Made by a program: the position numbers and the translations under genes
NCBI RefSeq assembly: GCF_002483225.1
Contig: NZ_DLHL01000043.1
Span: 41,091 to 105,090 of the forward strand
Direction of reading: 5' to 3'
Length of the DNA stretch: 64,000 nt
From: Gemmatimonas sp. UBA7669
GTDB lineage: Bacteria > Gemmatimonadota > Gemmatimonadetes > Gemmatimonadales > Gemmatimonadaceae
Notes under the pieces: model-generated
What the model saw: the letters and a program-made list of their open reading frames with translations, nothing else
Told to the model about the DNA's origin: nothing
Database searches by the model: none
In this document: in pieces, positions 25,866 through 33,900 of the stretch
Position numbering within the stretch: the stretch's first letter is position 1
How the letters are laid out: each line of letters begins with the position of its first letter

Positions 25866-28800
25866 TTACGGCCCGCCGCGCGTGATGGACACGTTGCCGC
25901 CGCCCGGCTCGCCGCCCACGCGTGGCCGGTTGTGACGCAGGGGAACGGGGTACCCGAAGCGCCACTGCGCATTCTCACGACGCTCCTTGGGCACACTGGC
26001 GATGTTCTGGATCATGGGCAGCAGATCGCGCTGCTGGGGATTGAGCACCGGCACCGCCGTGTCCACCTGGGCCCAGAACAGTCTCCAGTACGCGCGCGTG
26101 GTGGCCTGCACGCTGTCGAGCGCTGCCTTGCCGGCCACGCCATCGGGCTGCTCGGCCAGGAAGCGCGCGAGCGGATAGTAGAGATCGCGGGCCTGGGCAC
26201 TGAACACCGAGTCGGTCACCAACAGGCGATTGATCTGCTCACGAGTCAGGAAGAGCGAGTCGCTCTCGGCCAGCAGCAGGCGGTGGATGTTGGAGGTCTG
26301 CTGCAGATAGAGATCGGCAATGGAGTCCACGCCACGCCGTGTCCAGCCGCGGCGGTCGGGCGTGCGCACCGGTTCGATGGCCCGACGCAGTTGCTGCAGG
26401 TCGTAGGGCACGGACAGGTCCATCGTCACATCCAGCACCACGCGGAACGGCGTGCGTGAGAGCGTGCGGAAGGCGCGCGTGTCGCCGAAGCGCGGATTGA
26501 CGTCGTAACGGAAACGCTGTGACGCCGCATCGAAGCCCCGCGGAATGAGCAGCGTGGGATCGGGCAGGGCCTGCGCACCCCAACCCTTGAGACCATTGGC
26601 GCCGTTCACCAGCTGGTCGACACCGGCCAACGGATTCTCGAACACCACGTTGACGCTGGCGTTGCGTCCACGAATGCGTCCGATGTTTGGCTGCAACATG
26701 AGATTCATGCTCTGCGTCCACGGCCCGCGGCAGCTCATGCGGCCCGCCACGCGACCCAGCTGGGACTCGAGGCAGTTGCGCACGTTGGATGGCGCCGAGG
26801 CCAAAAGCGCCTGCATCTGCGCGGCCGTGGCCGCGTCGCCGCCCGACGTGGTGGGGATGAAGGCGCGGTCACCGCTGCGTCCGTCGCCGTCCACATCACC
26901 ACGCACGATGGGGGTGAATGGCAACCCACTCTGAATGCGTGTGAACAGCGTGAGCGCGCCGACCCGCGGAATGTTGGCGCCGGCCTGCACCACGAAGGCG
27001 TGCCGCGCATCGTTCACGCCAGCCGCCCACTCCTTGAGCGTCGGATCACCGAAGTTGGCGCCATCAAAACCGCGATACTGTCGGCGCACCTCCTGCAACG
27101 TGTAGCCGAAGGTGAACATGACCGGTGGCGGACCGGCTGCACCACGGAAGATTTCGGGTTGCACGGTGGCGGTGAGCTGCCCGCCGTAGCCGCGCAGGTC
27201 GCTGGTGCGCATGGCCACGCGGCCATAGTCGTTGCTGCGCCGCGATTCACGCGCGGACACGGCGCCGCTGGCCGCATCGATGGCGGCCGGAGTCACGAAC
27301 ATGGGGCGACTGCCTTCGCCGGCCAGTGTGAAGCGTGAAGTGCCCGCGAAGTTGGCATCCACGGTGCCGGGCTGCGCCAGATCATACGACGCGAGACCAT
27401 CGAGGCGCAGCAGGAAGCTCTTCACGTTGCTGGCCCAACCGAGGCTGGCGCGCCAGCTGCGTGGCACGTCGAAGTTGGGATCGATGAGCGAGACGCTCGG
27501 TGCGCGCTCGGCGAGTGTGCCCGAGCCATCGAGACAGGTGCTGGGTAACGCCCCATTGCCGCTGGTGAGCGCGTTCCAGTCGGGGATGGGCACGGCACTG
27601 CCCACGCAGGCCAGCGAGAGCGTGCTGCCAGCGAGGCCCGCGCCCACCATGGCGTCGGTCAGCAGGTTGGGACGATAGAGATCGCGGAACTCGCCAATGC
27701 CGCCGCGGAAGGTACCCTGTAGGGTGCGGTGGAAAGTGCCCACCTCGGTGCCCATGGTGCCCTGGCCGTTGGTGCGCTGACGATTGTAGGTGTAGGTGAA
27801 GCCGGCGCGCGGCGAGACGCGCACGCGCGAGGGCGCTATGCCGGTGCGCACACCGAGCGCCTGTTCGAGTGCCGTGTTGCGTGGTGGGGCCTCGCCGAAG
27901 GCGCTGCCCTCGACACGCGCGCCCACGATGGTGTTGAAGTAGCGCGACGGATTCCACTGATGCGCAAATGCTGCGGCCGCATTGTAGGTAGAGGCATCAC
28001 GTACGGGCTGCAGCAGCGTGCGCGAGTAAAACGCCGGCCGATTGGCGGCGAGATCGGCCACCGAGTTGTAGGTGTACTGGCCCAGCGCGTTGGTCACGCC
28101 TTCCTGTGTCAGACCGTCATAGCGTCCCCACAATGACGTGCGGAAGCGATGCCGACGGCCCACGGCGTTCCACGTCATCTCGTTGGCCAGTTCGGCCGTC
28201 CAGCGCGAGTCATTGGTCACGAGCTGCGGATTGCCGCCGAGCTGCACCGGTACGATGTCACTGGTGGACGCATCGGAGGCAGAACGCGCCAGCACGGTGG
28301 CGCCCGGCGCACTCACGTAGGGCGTGGTGCGGTCGCGCACACGGCTGACGGCGGCGCGATTCTGCATGAGCGTGGTGTAGCTCCTGCCCACGTACTGCGC
28401 GTGCACGAACTGTGCGCCCATGGTGAGCTGCGACTGTTCGCCGCCTGCCGCCGGCGCGCTGAGCGGACCGAAGGCCAGCGCGCCTTCGCTGTTGCGACCG
28501 AAGTATGAGGTCAGCGTGAGCGTGCGCAGGGTGTCGCGCACATTATCAAGGCGACCGAGCCAGGTGAGGCTGTTCTGCACACGTGACCCGGGAATGCCGC
28601 TGCCGGACACGGGCAGACCAATGCCGGCCGCGGCCGACTGCACCCGCAGCGCGGAGTCGGGCGAGAGCCCGGCACGCAACAGCGCGTCGCGATTGCCGCC
28701 AACGAGTGTGGACGGGTCGCTGACCGTCCGCCCCACGTCGAGGGCCATGTTGTAGGTGAGCACACGCCGAATGGCTTCACCGTCGGCGCCAACACTGGCG

Positions 28801-29636
28801 CGGAAGCCACCGTTGGTGAGACCCAATGAACGTCCCACGGCGTCGGTGACCTGCAACTGTGGCGCGTTGAGCGTGAGGTAGGCGTTGCGGTTCTGGAAGT
28901 TGCGATCGCCGGCCGCGAGGCGCACGTCGATGTTGGCCCCGGCAAAGCCACCACGCGTGGCATCAAACGTCGCACCCGTTACACGGACGTCGGCGCGCGC
29001 GGCGCGCGGCAGCTGGCCGCCGGGCAGCGCCATGCCGTTGAGTGTCGTGAGATTGGACGACACGTCGGCGCCGAGCATGCTGGGGCCGGTTGCGGTCATG
29101 ACGACGCCGGGCATGGTGCCGGCAATGGTGTTGAGATTGCCGGCCGCGTTTGGACTCACGCGGCCCTGCACACCCTGACTCCACGATTCGGCGGCACCAA
29201 CTTCCGGCGACGTGGCGTTGGCGACAATGGCCGAGGCGCGGACGGCACGATTGGCCCGCACGTTTACGGCCGCGAGTACCGCGGCCATGTCGCGCGCCAT
29301 GGTGAAGTCGGCCACGAGTTCGCGTTCACTGCCCTGACGCTCGACGCGCCGGCGTGCACTGCGGAAACCCAGCGCCGACACGTGCACGAGATAGTCGCCC
29401 GTGCCCGGGTCGAAGCGCAGACTATAGCGACCGCTCGAGTCGGTGGTGGTGGTCTGTACCAGACGGTCGGGGCCGCGCGTGATGGCTACGGCCGCGCCGG
29501 GCAGCGCGCGGGCCGAGTCGTCGAGGACGCGGCCACGGACCACGTCGGCCCCCTGGGCGGCAAGCGGCCGGGCGGCGAAGACACAGAGCAGGCCAATAGC
29601 GGCCCCACGGACACAGGTGCGGAGAAAGGTATACAT
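25866..29636 (-). CDS. TonB-dependent receptor-like outer-membrane protein with regulatory-like domain
   Basis: A protein of 1256 aa. The signal peptide (AARPLAAQ) is followed by a carboxypeptidase-regulatory-like domain (about 30-115: VVRGRVLDDSARALPGAAVA), a plug-like region (about 150-260: IAGTMPGVVMTATGPSMLG) and a very long barrel. This is the OmpA-related / SusC-like layout seen in Gram-negative bacteria with many such genes. A proline-rich tail after about residue 1100 is an unusual extension: it includes helical segments (RLLLAESDSLFLTREQINRLL) of the kind seen in periplasmic domains. No TonB box is obvious. The imported or exported ligand is unknown. Confidence 0.75.
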   Translation of the reverse strand: MYTFLRTCVRGAAIGLLCVFAARPLAAQGADVVRGRVLDDSARALPGAAVAITRGPDRLVQTTTTDSSGRYSLRFDPGTGDYLVHVSALGFRSARRRVERQGSERELVADFTMARDMAAVLAAVNVRANRAVRASAIVANATSPEVGAAESWSQGVQGRVSPNAAGNLNTIAGTMPGVVMTATGPSMLGADVSSNLTTLNGMALPGGQLPRAARADVRVTGATFDATRGGFAGANIDVRLAAGDRNFQNRNAYLTLNAPQLQVTDAVGRSLGLTNGGFRASVGADGEAIRRVLTYNMALDVGRTVSDPSTLVGGNRDALLRAGLSPDSALRVQSAAAGIGLPVSGSGIPGSRVQNSLTWLGRLDNVRDTLRTLTLTSYFGRNSEGALAFGPLSAPAAGGEQSQLTMGAQFVHAQYVGRSYTTLMQNRAAVSRVRDRTTPYVSAPGATVLARSASDASTSDIVPVQLGGNPQLVTNDSRWTAELANEMTWNAVGRRHRFRTSLWGRYDGLTQEGVTNALGQYTYNSVADLAANRPAFYSRTLLQPVRDASTYNAAAAFAHQWNPSRYFNTIVGARVEGSAFGEAPPRNTALEQALGVRTGIAPSRVRVSPRAGFTYTYNRQRTNGQGTMGTEVGTFHRTLQGTFRGGIGEFRDLYRPNLLTDAMVGAGLAGSTLSLACVGSAVPIPDWNALTSGNGALPSTCLDGSGTLAERAPSVSLIDPNFDVPRSWRASLGWASNVKSFLLRLDGLASYDLAQPGTVDANFAGTSRFTLAGEGSRPMFVTPAAIDAASGAVSARESRRSNDYGRVAMRTSDLRGYGGQLTATVQPEIFRGAAGPPPVMFTFGYTLQEVRRQYRGFDGANFGDPTLKEWAAGVNDARHAFVVQAGANIPRVGALTLFTRIQSGLPFTPIVRGDVDGDGRSGDRAFIPTTSGGDAATAAQMQALLASAPSNVRNCLESQLGRVAGRMSCRGPWTQSMNLMLQPNIGRIRGRNASVNVVFENPLAGVDQLVNGANGLKGWGAQALPDPTLLIPRGFDAASQRFRYDVNPRFGDTRAFRTLSRTPFRVVLDVTMDLSVPYDLQQLRRAIEPVRTPDRRGWTRRGVDSIADLYLQQTSNIHRLLLAESDSLFLTREQINRLLVTDSVFSAQARDLYYPLARFLAEQPDGVAGKAALDSVQATTRAYWRLFWAQVDTAVPVLNPQQRDLLPMIQNIASVPKERRENAQWRFGYPVPLRHNRPRVGGEPGGGNVSITRGGP

Positions 29637-29827
29637 ATTGGCTCACGACGGACGGGCCGTCGGAAAAGTTGCAGGCTGGGACGGGGCTCGACAGAGAATG
29701 CGGATGCAGCCCGGGGGCTGTTTCACAGACAGCCTTGGACCGTGTTTGGGTTTACGCGATTCGGCAAATCCCGCGACAAATTCCTCCGCACGTTGACGGC
29801 GGCCCGGGACGCAGGTGAGCATTCGAC

Positions 29828-30658
29828 ATGGGCCATACTCACCCGGACCGGAACACGCGACGTTGGCGCATGCTGCGCCGCGGGGCCTTTGTGCTGGGTC
29901 TGGTGAGCAGTGGGATGAACCGGCCTCTGTCGGGACAGGGGGCAACGGGCGCCGCGTCAGCGAGTCCCTCGGTTGCACAGGCCACGGTCACCATGATCGT
30001 GCCAGGTGACACTGCCCTGCGTGCGCAGCGGCTGGCCGCAGGGACTCAGGTGTTTGCGCTGACCCTGTTTCGCGATGGCGACGAGATCCCGGTGGGCCGT
30101 TTGCGGGATGTGCTGGTGCACGATTCGACCGCGTCTGTGCCGATGCTCCGGCGCACGCTCACCACCGAACGCGGCACGCTGCAGCTCACCGATTCCACGG
30201 ACTCCGCCGAGCCGGGGCTCGCACCTCTGAGGCGCCGCAGTCAGCAGCAGAATCGTCGCGTGCTGCTGGAGTTCTCTGGGCGGCGTGTGCGCGGCAGTCT
30301 GGCGCCACAGGATGTGCCGGGTGTGCCCATCGACACCACGCTCCCGGTGGCGGCCTTTGATGCCGGCAATTGGGATCTGGTCCTTCGCGCGTTGCCGTTG
30401 GCGATAGGCTACACGGCGCAGTTTGCGGCCTACGATGTGGACGCCGGTGTGCGGCGCTATCAGGTGCAGGTGACGGGACAGACCACGCTGCACGGTGAGG
30501 CGGCGTGGGTGGTGAAGCTGGTCATTGGGCGCGGCCGCGAGTCGTATGTGTGGATTGGCAAGGAGACGGCGCGCCTGCTGCAGCTCGAGACCATGCTGAA
30601 CGAAAGCACCATGTTGCGGCAGGTGCTCGTGCCCGCCGCTACGGAACGCGCACGATGA
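29828..30658 (+). CDS. Secreted hypothetical protein (DUF3108-like region)
   Basis: A protein of 276 aa with an N-terminal signal sequence (RRGAFVLGLVSSG, probable cleavage before QGATG). The C-terminal 110 residues run as beta-strands ending in ESYVWIGKETARLLQLE, resembling DUF3108-type periplasmic proteins; I am not certain of that match. ATG 29828 and ATG 29870 are both possible starts. It is divergent from the TonB-like gene. Its last 20 bases overlap the 3' end of the convergent hemJ gene. Confidence 0.55.
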   Translation: MGHTHPDRNTRRWRMLRRGAFVLGLVSSGMNRPLSGQGATGAASASPSVAQATVTMIVPGDTALRAQRLAAGTQVFALTLFRDGDEIPVGRLRDVLVHDSTASVPMLRRTLTTERGTLQLTDSTDSAEPGLAPLRRRSQQQNRRVLLEFSGRRVRGSLAPQDVPGVPIDTTLPVAAFDAGNWDLVLRALPLAIGYTAQFAAYDVDAGVRRYQVQVTGQTTLHGEAAWVVKLVIGRGRESYVWIGKETARLLQLETMLNESTMLRQVLVPAATERAR

Positions 30659-31073
30659 CCGCCACGACGATGGCGATGAGCAACAGCGTGGGCACCTCGT
30701 TGATGGCGCGGCAGGCGGTTTCGCTGAGGAAGTAGTCGCCGCGCGCAAAGCGCTTGCGGGTGACCGATGCAAACCCGTGGTACGCCAGCAGCAGCACCAC
30801 TGCGCCCAACTTGAGATGCATCCATGGCATGCGCAGCAAGGCCGGCTGCATGACCAGCATGGTGCTGCCCAGCGCGATGGTCACGATCATGGCCGGGGCC
30901 ATGATGGCGCGCATGAGACGCCGTTCCATGATGACCAGCGTGTTCACGACCGCTGGCTCGTGGCGCTGTTGGACGTGATACACGTACAGCCGAAAGATGT
31001 AGAACAGCCCGGCGAACCAGGCCACCATGGCCACGACGTGAAAGGCCTTGACCCACAAATAGGCGGAAGACAT
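30639..31073 (-). CDS. hemJ: Protoporphyrinogen oxidase HemJ
   Basis: A four-helix membrane protein of 144 aa that oxidises protoporphyrinogen IX to protoporphyrin IX, the penultimate step of haem synthesis. It shows the HemJ signatures YLWVKAFHVVAMVAWFAGLF, RLYVYH, RRLMRAIMAPAMIVT, the histidine-lysine WMHLKLG and the end NEVPTLLLIAIVVAVI. The start at 31073 gives the normal length; the longer frame upstream is not family-like. It lies 25 bp after hemN in the same orientation, so two haem steps are coupled in one operon. Its 3' end overlaps the convergent gene by 20 bases. Confidence 0.9.
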   Translation of the reverse strand: MSSAYLWVKAFHVVAMVAWFAGLFYIFRLYVYHVQQRHEPAVVNTLVIMERRLMRAIMAPAMIVTIALGSTMLVMQPALLRMPWMHLKLGAVVLLLAYHGFASVTRKRFARGDYFLSETACRAINEVPTLLLIAIVVAVIVRVP

Positions 31074-31098
31074 GTCCGCCAATCTATCGCGACGTCCT

Positions 31099-32481
31099 CT
31101 ACACCGCGCGCGAGAACTGCAGGGCGCAGGGCGCCGTGCGGCGGTGCGGGTCGAGCGGAAAGGCCAGATTGCGCAACACAAAACGCCCACGGGTGGTGAC
31201 CCGCCAGCCATCGGCCTCACGGCGCAACAGGCCGTCCTCGACAAACGGCGCATAGGCGGTGGTCAACAGCTCCGCGTCGTCCTGCCAGAGTCGGTCGGGT
31301 AGTTCAGCCTGACAGAGCAGATGCATGATGGCGCGTGCTCGCCAGGCATCATCGCGGCTTTGCACATGCCGGCGGGCCATGGGCACCTGATGGGTGTCGA
31401 TGGCGCGCTGCCAGGCGCCCAGTGCACTGTCCGATTGCACGAAGCGACCGGCCACTTCAGAAATGGCGCTCACGCCAAGGCCGAGCAAGTGTTCGCCGTC
31501 CCGCGTGGTGTAGCCCATGAAGTTGCGATGCAGCGCACCCTCGCGCTCCGCCACAGCCAACGGATCGTTCGGGCGGGCGAAGTGGTCGAAGCCCAGCCAC
31601 ACGTATCCGGCCTGGACCAGACGCAGCACGGCGTCGTGAAACAGCAGCATGCGCTCGGTGCCACTGGGAAGCTGGCGCTCGTCAATGCGCCGCTGATGGG
31701 CGCGCATCCAGGGAACGTGCGCGTAGCCAAAACAGGCCAGACGATCGGCGCCAAATGCGATGGCGCTGTCCACGGTGCGCGCAAAGCTGTCGCGGGTCTG
31801 CCGCGGCAGGCCGTAGATGAGATCGACGTTGATGCCAGTAAAGCCTTCGTCGCGCGCCATGGCCACCACGTCGCGTACGAGGGACTCCGGTTGCACACGC
31901 CCGATGGCTTGCTGCACGTCGGCATCGAGATCCTGCACGCCGAAGCTGATGCGTGTGAAGCCCAGGGCGCGCAGTCCACGCAGCTGCTCGCGCGTGACGA
32001 GGCGAGGATCGGCTTCGATGGAGCGCTCGGTGTTGTCGTTCAAGTCGAACGCGGTACTCAGATCGCCCACCAACCGTTCGAGCTGCGGCAGACTGGGGAA
32101 GTTGGGTGTGCCGCCGCCCCAGTGCATGGCGCTGATGGCTGGCCGCGCGCCGATGGCGCGGGAAGCCCAGGCGATTTCTCGCGCGAGCCGCGCCAGATAG
32201 CGGTCGACCACTTCGTCGCGCGTGGTCACGGTGGCGTTGCAGCCGCAGTAGAGACAGCGCGCCAGGCAAAACGGCAGATGCACGTAGAGCGCCACCGAGG
32301 CATCGGGCGCCGCGAGCTGCTGCAGATGCTGCTCCCATTCGGCGGGACCAAAGCTGCCACTCCAGTCGGGCAGCGCGGGGTAGCTGGTGTAGCGTGGGCC
32401 CGGGACATCGTAGCGCTGGGCCAGATCGCGCAGCTCGTGTTCCTGCAGGGCGGCAAGGTCCTGCGCCATGGGTGTGGTCAT
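31099..32481 (-). CDS. hemN: Oxygen-independent coproporphyrinogen III oxidase (radical SAM)
   Basis: An enzyme of 460 aa that decarboxylates coproporphyrinogen III to protoporphyrinogen IX without oxygen. The radical SAM cluster is C72, C76 and C79 with the adjacent C81 (FCLARCLYCGC), the full HemN pattern rather than the HemW one. The N-terminus has the HemN trip-wire-like PGPRYTSYP. SAM-binding GGGTPN, SIEADPR, RISFGVQD and the C-terminal HemN domain (LLGLGVSAIS) follow. Start 32481 (MTTPMAQ) was chosen; ATG 32499 would add six residues. It lies between a zinc-ribbon gene and hemJ in one operon. Confidence 0.93.
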   Translation of the reverse strand: MTTPMAQDLAALQEHELRDLAQRYDVPGPRYTSYPALPDWSGSFGPAEWEQHLQQLAAPDASVALYVHLPFCLARCLYCGCNATVTTRDEVVDRYLARLAREIAWASRAIGARPAISAMHWGGGTPNFPSLPQLERLVGDLSTAFDLNDNTERSIEADPRLVTREQLRGLRALGFTRISFGVQDLDADVQQAIGRVQPESLVRDVVAMARDEGFTGINVDLIYGLPRQTRDSFARTVDSAIAFGADRLACFGYAHVPWMRAHQRRIDERQLPSGTERMLLFHDAVLRLVQAGYVWLGFDHFARPNDPLAVAEREGALHRNFMGYTTRDGEHLLGLGVSAISEVAGRFVQSDSALGAWQRAIDTHQVPMARRHVQSRDDAWRARAIMHLLCQAELPDRLWQDDAELLTTAYAPFVEDGLLRREADGWRVTTRGRFVLRNLAFPLDPHRRTAPCALQFSRAV

Positions 32482-32512
32482 GCCGCCAGTATGACCCATG
32501 AGGGTGTGGCTT

Positions 32513-33610
32513 TCAGTCGGCGGCGGCCCCCGGCGGCTGTGAGGGTTTGTCTGACTGCAGTGATGCGAGGCGCTCGGAGATGGCCGCCGGCACGAGCAGG
32601 TTGTCGGCGATGGCGGCGAGTTCCTCGGCTTCACGCCAGCGGGTTTCGAGTTCGGCCAGTTCGCCTTCGAGGGCGCGGCGTTCGTCGTTTTCGTGGAGCG
32701 CCATTTCCAGCGCCAGTCGGTCCGCAGGGGGCATCTCGGAGAAGACCGTGAGGTTGTTCGGGTCAAGCGCGCGCCTGAGTGCCACGTGTTCGAGGATGGC
32801 CTTGGGGTCCGCCACGTTCGTCACGCGTTCCACAGCCTCAGTGATCATGTCATTTTCGGCGCCCGTACTGTTGACCAGTGGCAGCATGTTCGCGGCGTAG
32901 CGAAAGACTTCCGGGCCGTGTACGTCGCTGTATGTGCCGACGGCCAACCGTCGATGCGTGACGCCGAGTGTGCGCAGCAGGGAACCGGTGGGTTGATAGT
33001 CGGCATGGTGTAGTCGCAGGTACCATTGACCCTCGGCGTCGCGTCGGAAACGTGCGAGTGCGGCGCTGGCGGCGGAGAGGCGCACGGTGCGTCCGTTCTC
33101 AAGGCGTACGGGTACGCGGGGGCGGTGGCGCTGGAGAAGCGTGCGGCCGGTACTCACGAGCTGCACGCCGTTGTAGAGGGTGATTCCTCCCAGTAGGCCG
33201 GGCACGGCCACGTCCAGTCCGACGCCGGCGACGGCCACAGCCAGCGCACCCCCGTACCACAAGTTCTCACGACGGCGGCGCTCCCTGAATATCTGTCCGT
33301 AGCGCCATGCTGCAAACTCCGGCCGGAGCGGCTGACCAATGCGAATGAGTCGCGTGCGATCGGGAAGCTGTGCCATCCCGATGTGTTCAGTGGCCACACG
33401 GGTGCGAGTATCGCGGTAGCTGCGCTCCATCTCTTCAATGGCTTCCCAGCGAATGTCGAGCGGCGAGAGGTTCCAGCGTGCGCAGGACGGACAGACCACC
33501 CACAGGCGGCCGCGGGCCGCGTCAAACGCGAGCCGGCGTCCAACGGGAAAGTGCTCGAAGACGTCATTGCGACCCAGTGGGTCAGCGCAGAACAGGCAGG
33601 TGCTGTACAT
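32513..33610 (-). CDS. Zinc-ribbon membrane protein of unknown function, upstream of hemN
   Basis: A protein of 365 aa from ATG 33610 (a longer in-frame start lies at 33646). The N-terminus carries a split zinc ribbon, CLFC and, 40 residues on, CPSC. A short membrane segment or hairpin (YGGALAVAVAGVGLDVAVPGLLGG) is near residue 130-155. The C-terminal half is helical and charged, with a coiled-coil-like end (ALEGELAELETRWREAEELA). I do not recognise the family. It precedes hemN by 31 bp in the same orientation, so it is likely co-transcribed with the haem genes; a role in metal or haem handling is only a guess. Confidence 0.55.
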   Translation of the reverse strand: MYSTCLFCADPLGRNDVFEHFPVGRRLAFDAARGRLWVVCPSCARWNLSPLDIRWEAIEEMERSYRDTRTRVATEHIGMAQLPDRTRLIRIGQPLRPEFAAWRYGQIFRERRRRENLWYGGALAVAVAGVGLDVAVPGLLGGITLYNGVQLVSTGRTLLQRHRPRVPVRLENGRTVRLSAASAALARFRRDAEGQWYLRLHHADYQPTGSLLRTLGVTHRRLAVGTYSDVHGPEVFRYAANMLPLVNSTGAENDMITEAVERVTNVADPKAILEHVALRRALDPNNLTVFSEMPPADRLALEMALHENDERRALEGELAELETRWREAEELAAIADNLLVPAAISERLASLQSDKPSQPPGAAAD

Positions 33611-33678
33611 GGCAGTCAGAACGCTTGGGCGACGGATGGTCCGCATTGCCGGACCGTCGGTGTTACGCGGAGATCGTC

Positions 33679-33860
33679 AACAGCTCACGCAGAGGGAAGG
33701 AGTTCGCAGAGGGCGCAGAGAACTGCGGTCGGGGTTGAACTGCCTTGTCGCGGATGACACGGATGCAGCGGAAACAGCACGGATCAACAGCAGTTTGAAG
33801 AAAGAATACAAGGTACTCCTCTGCGCCCTCTGCGTGCTCCTCTTCTCTGCGTGAGCTGTT
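33679..33860. repeat. Large interspersed palindromic element
   Basis: Two 42-nt arms (33679-33720 and 33819-33860) are inverted copies with about five mismatches, built from CGCAGAGGGCGCAGAG-type units. The 98-nt centre holds the string GCGGATGACACGGATGCAGC and an AACTGCGGTCGGGGT motif that is also found at 20077-20091. The layout is that of a repeated intergenic element rather than a gene. It fills the 290 bp between the zinc-ribbon gene and the M28 stop; the rest of that gap shows nothing else. Confidence 0.75.
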
Positions 33861-33900
33861 CAAAGGATCCGCTGCGCACACTCCCGCCTGTGTGTCGCCA

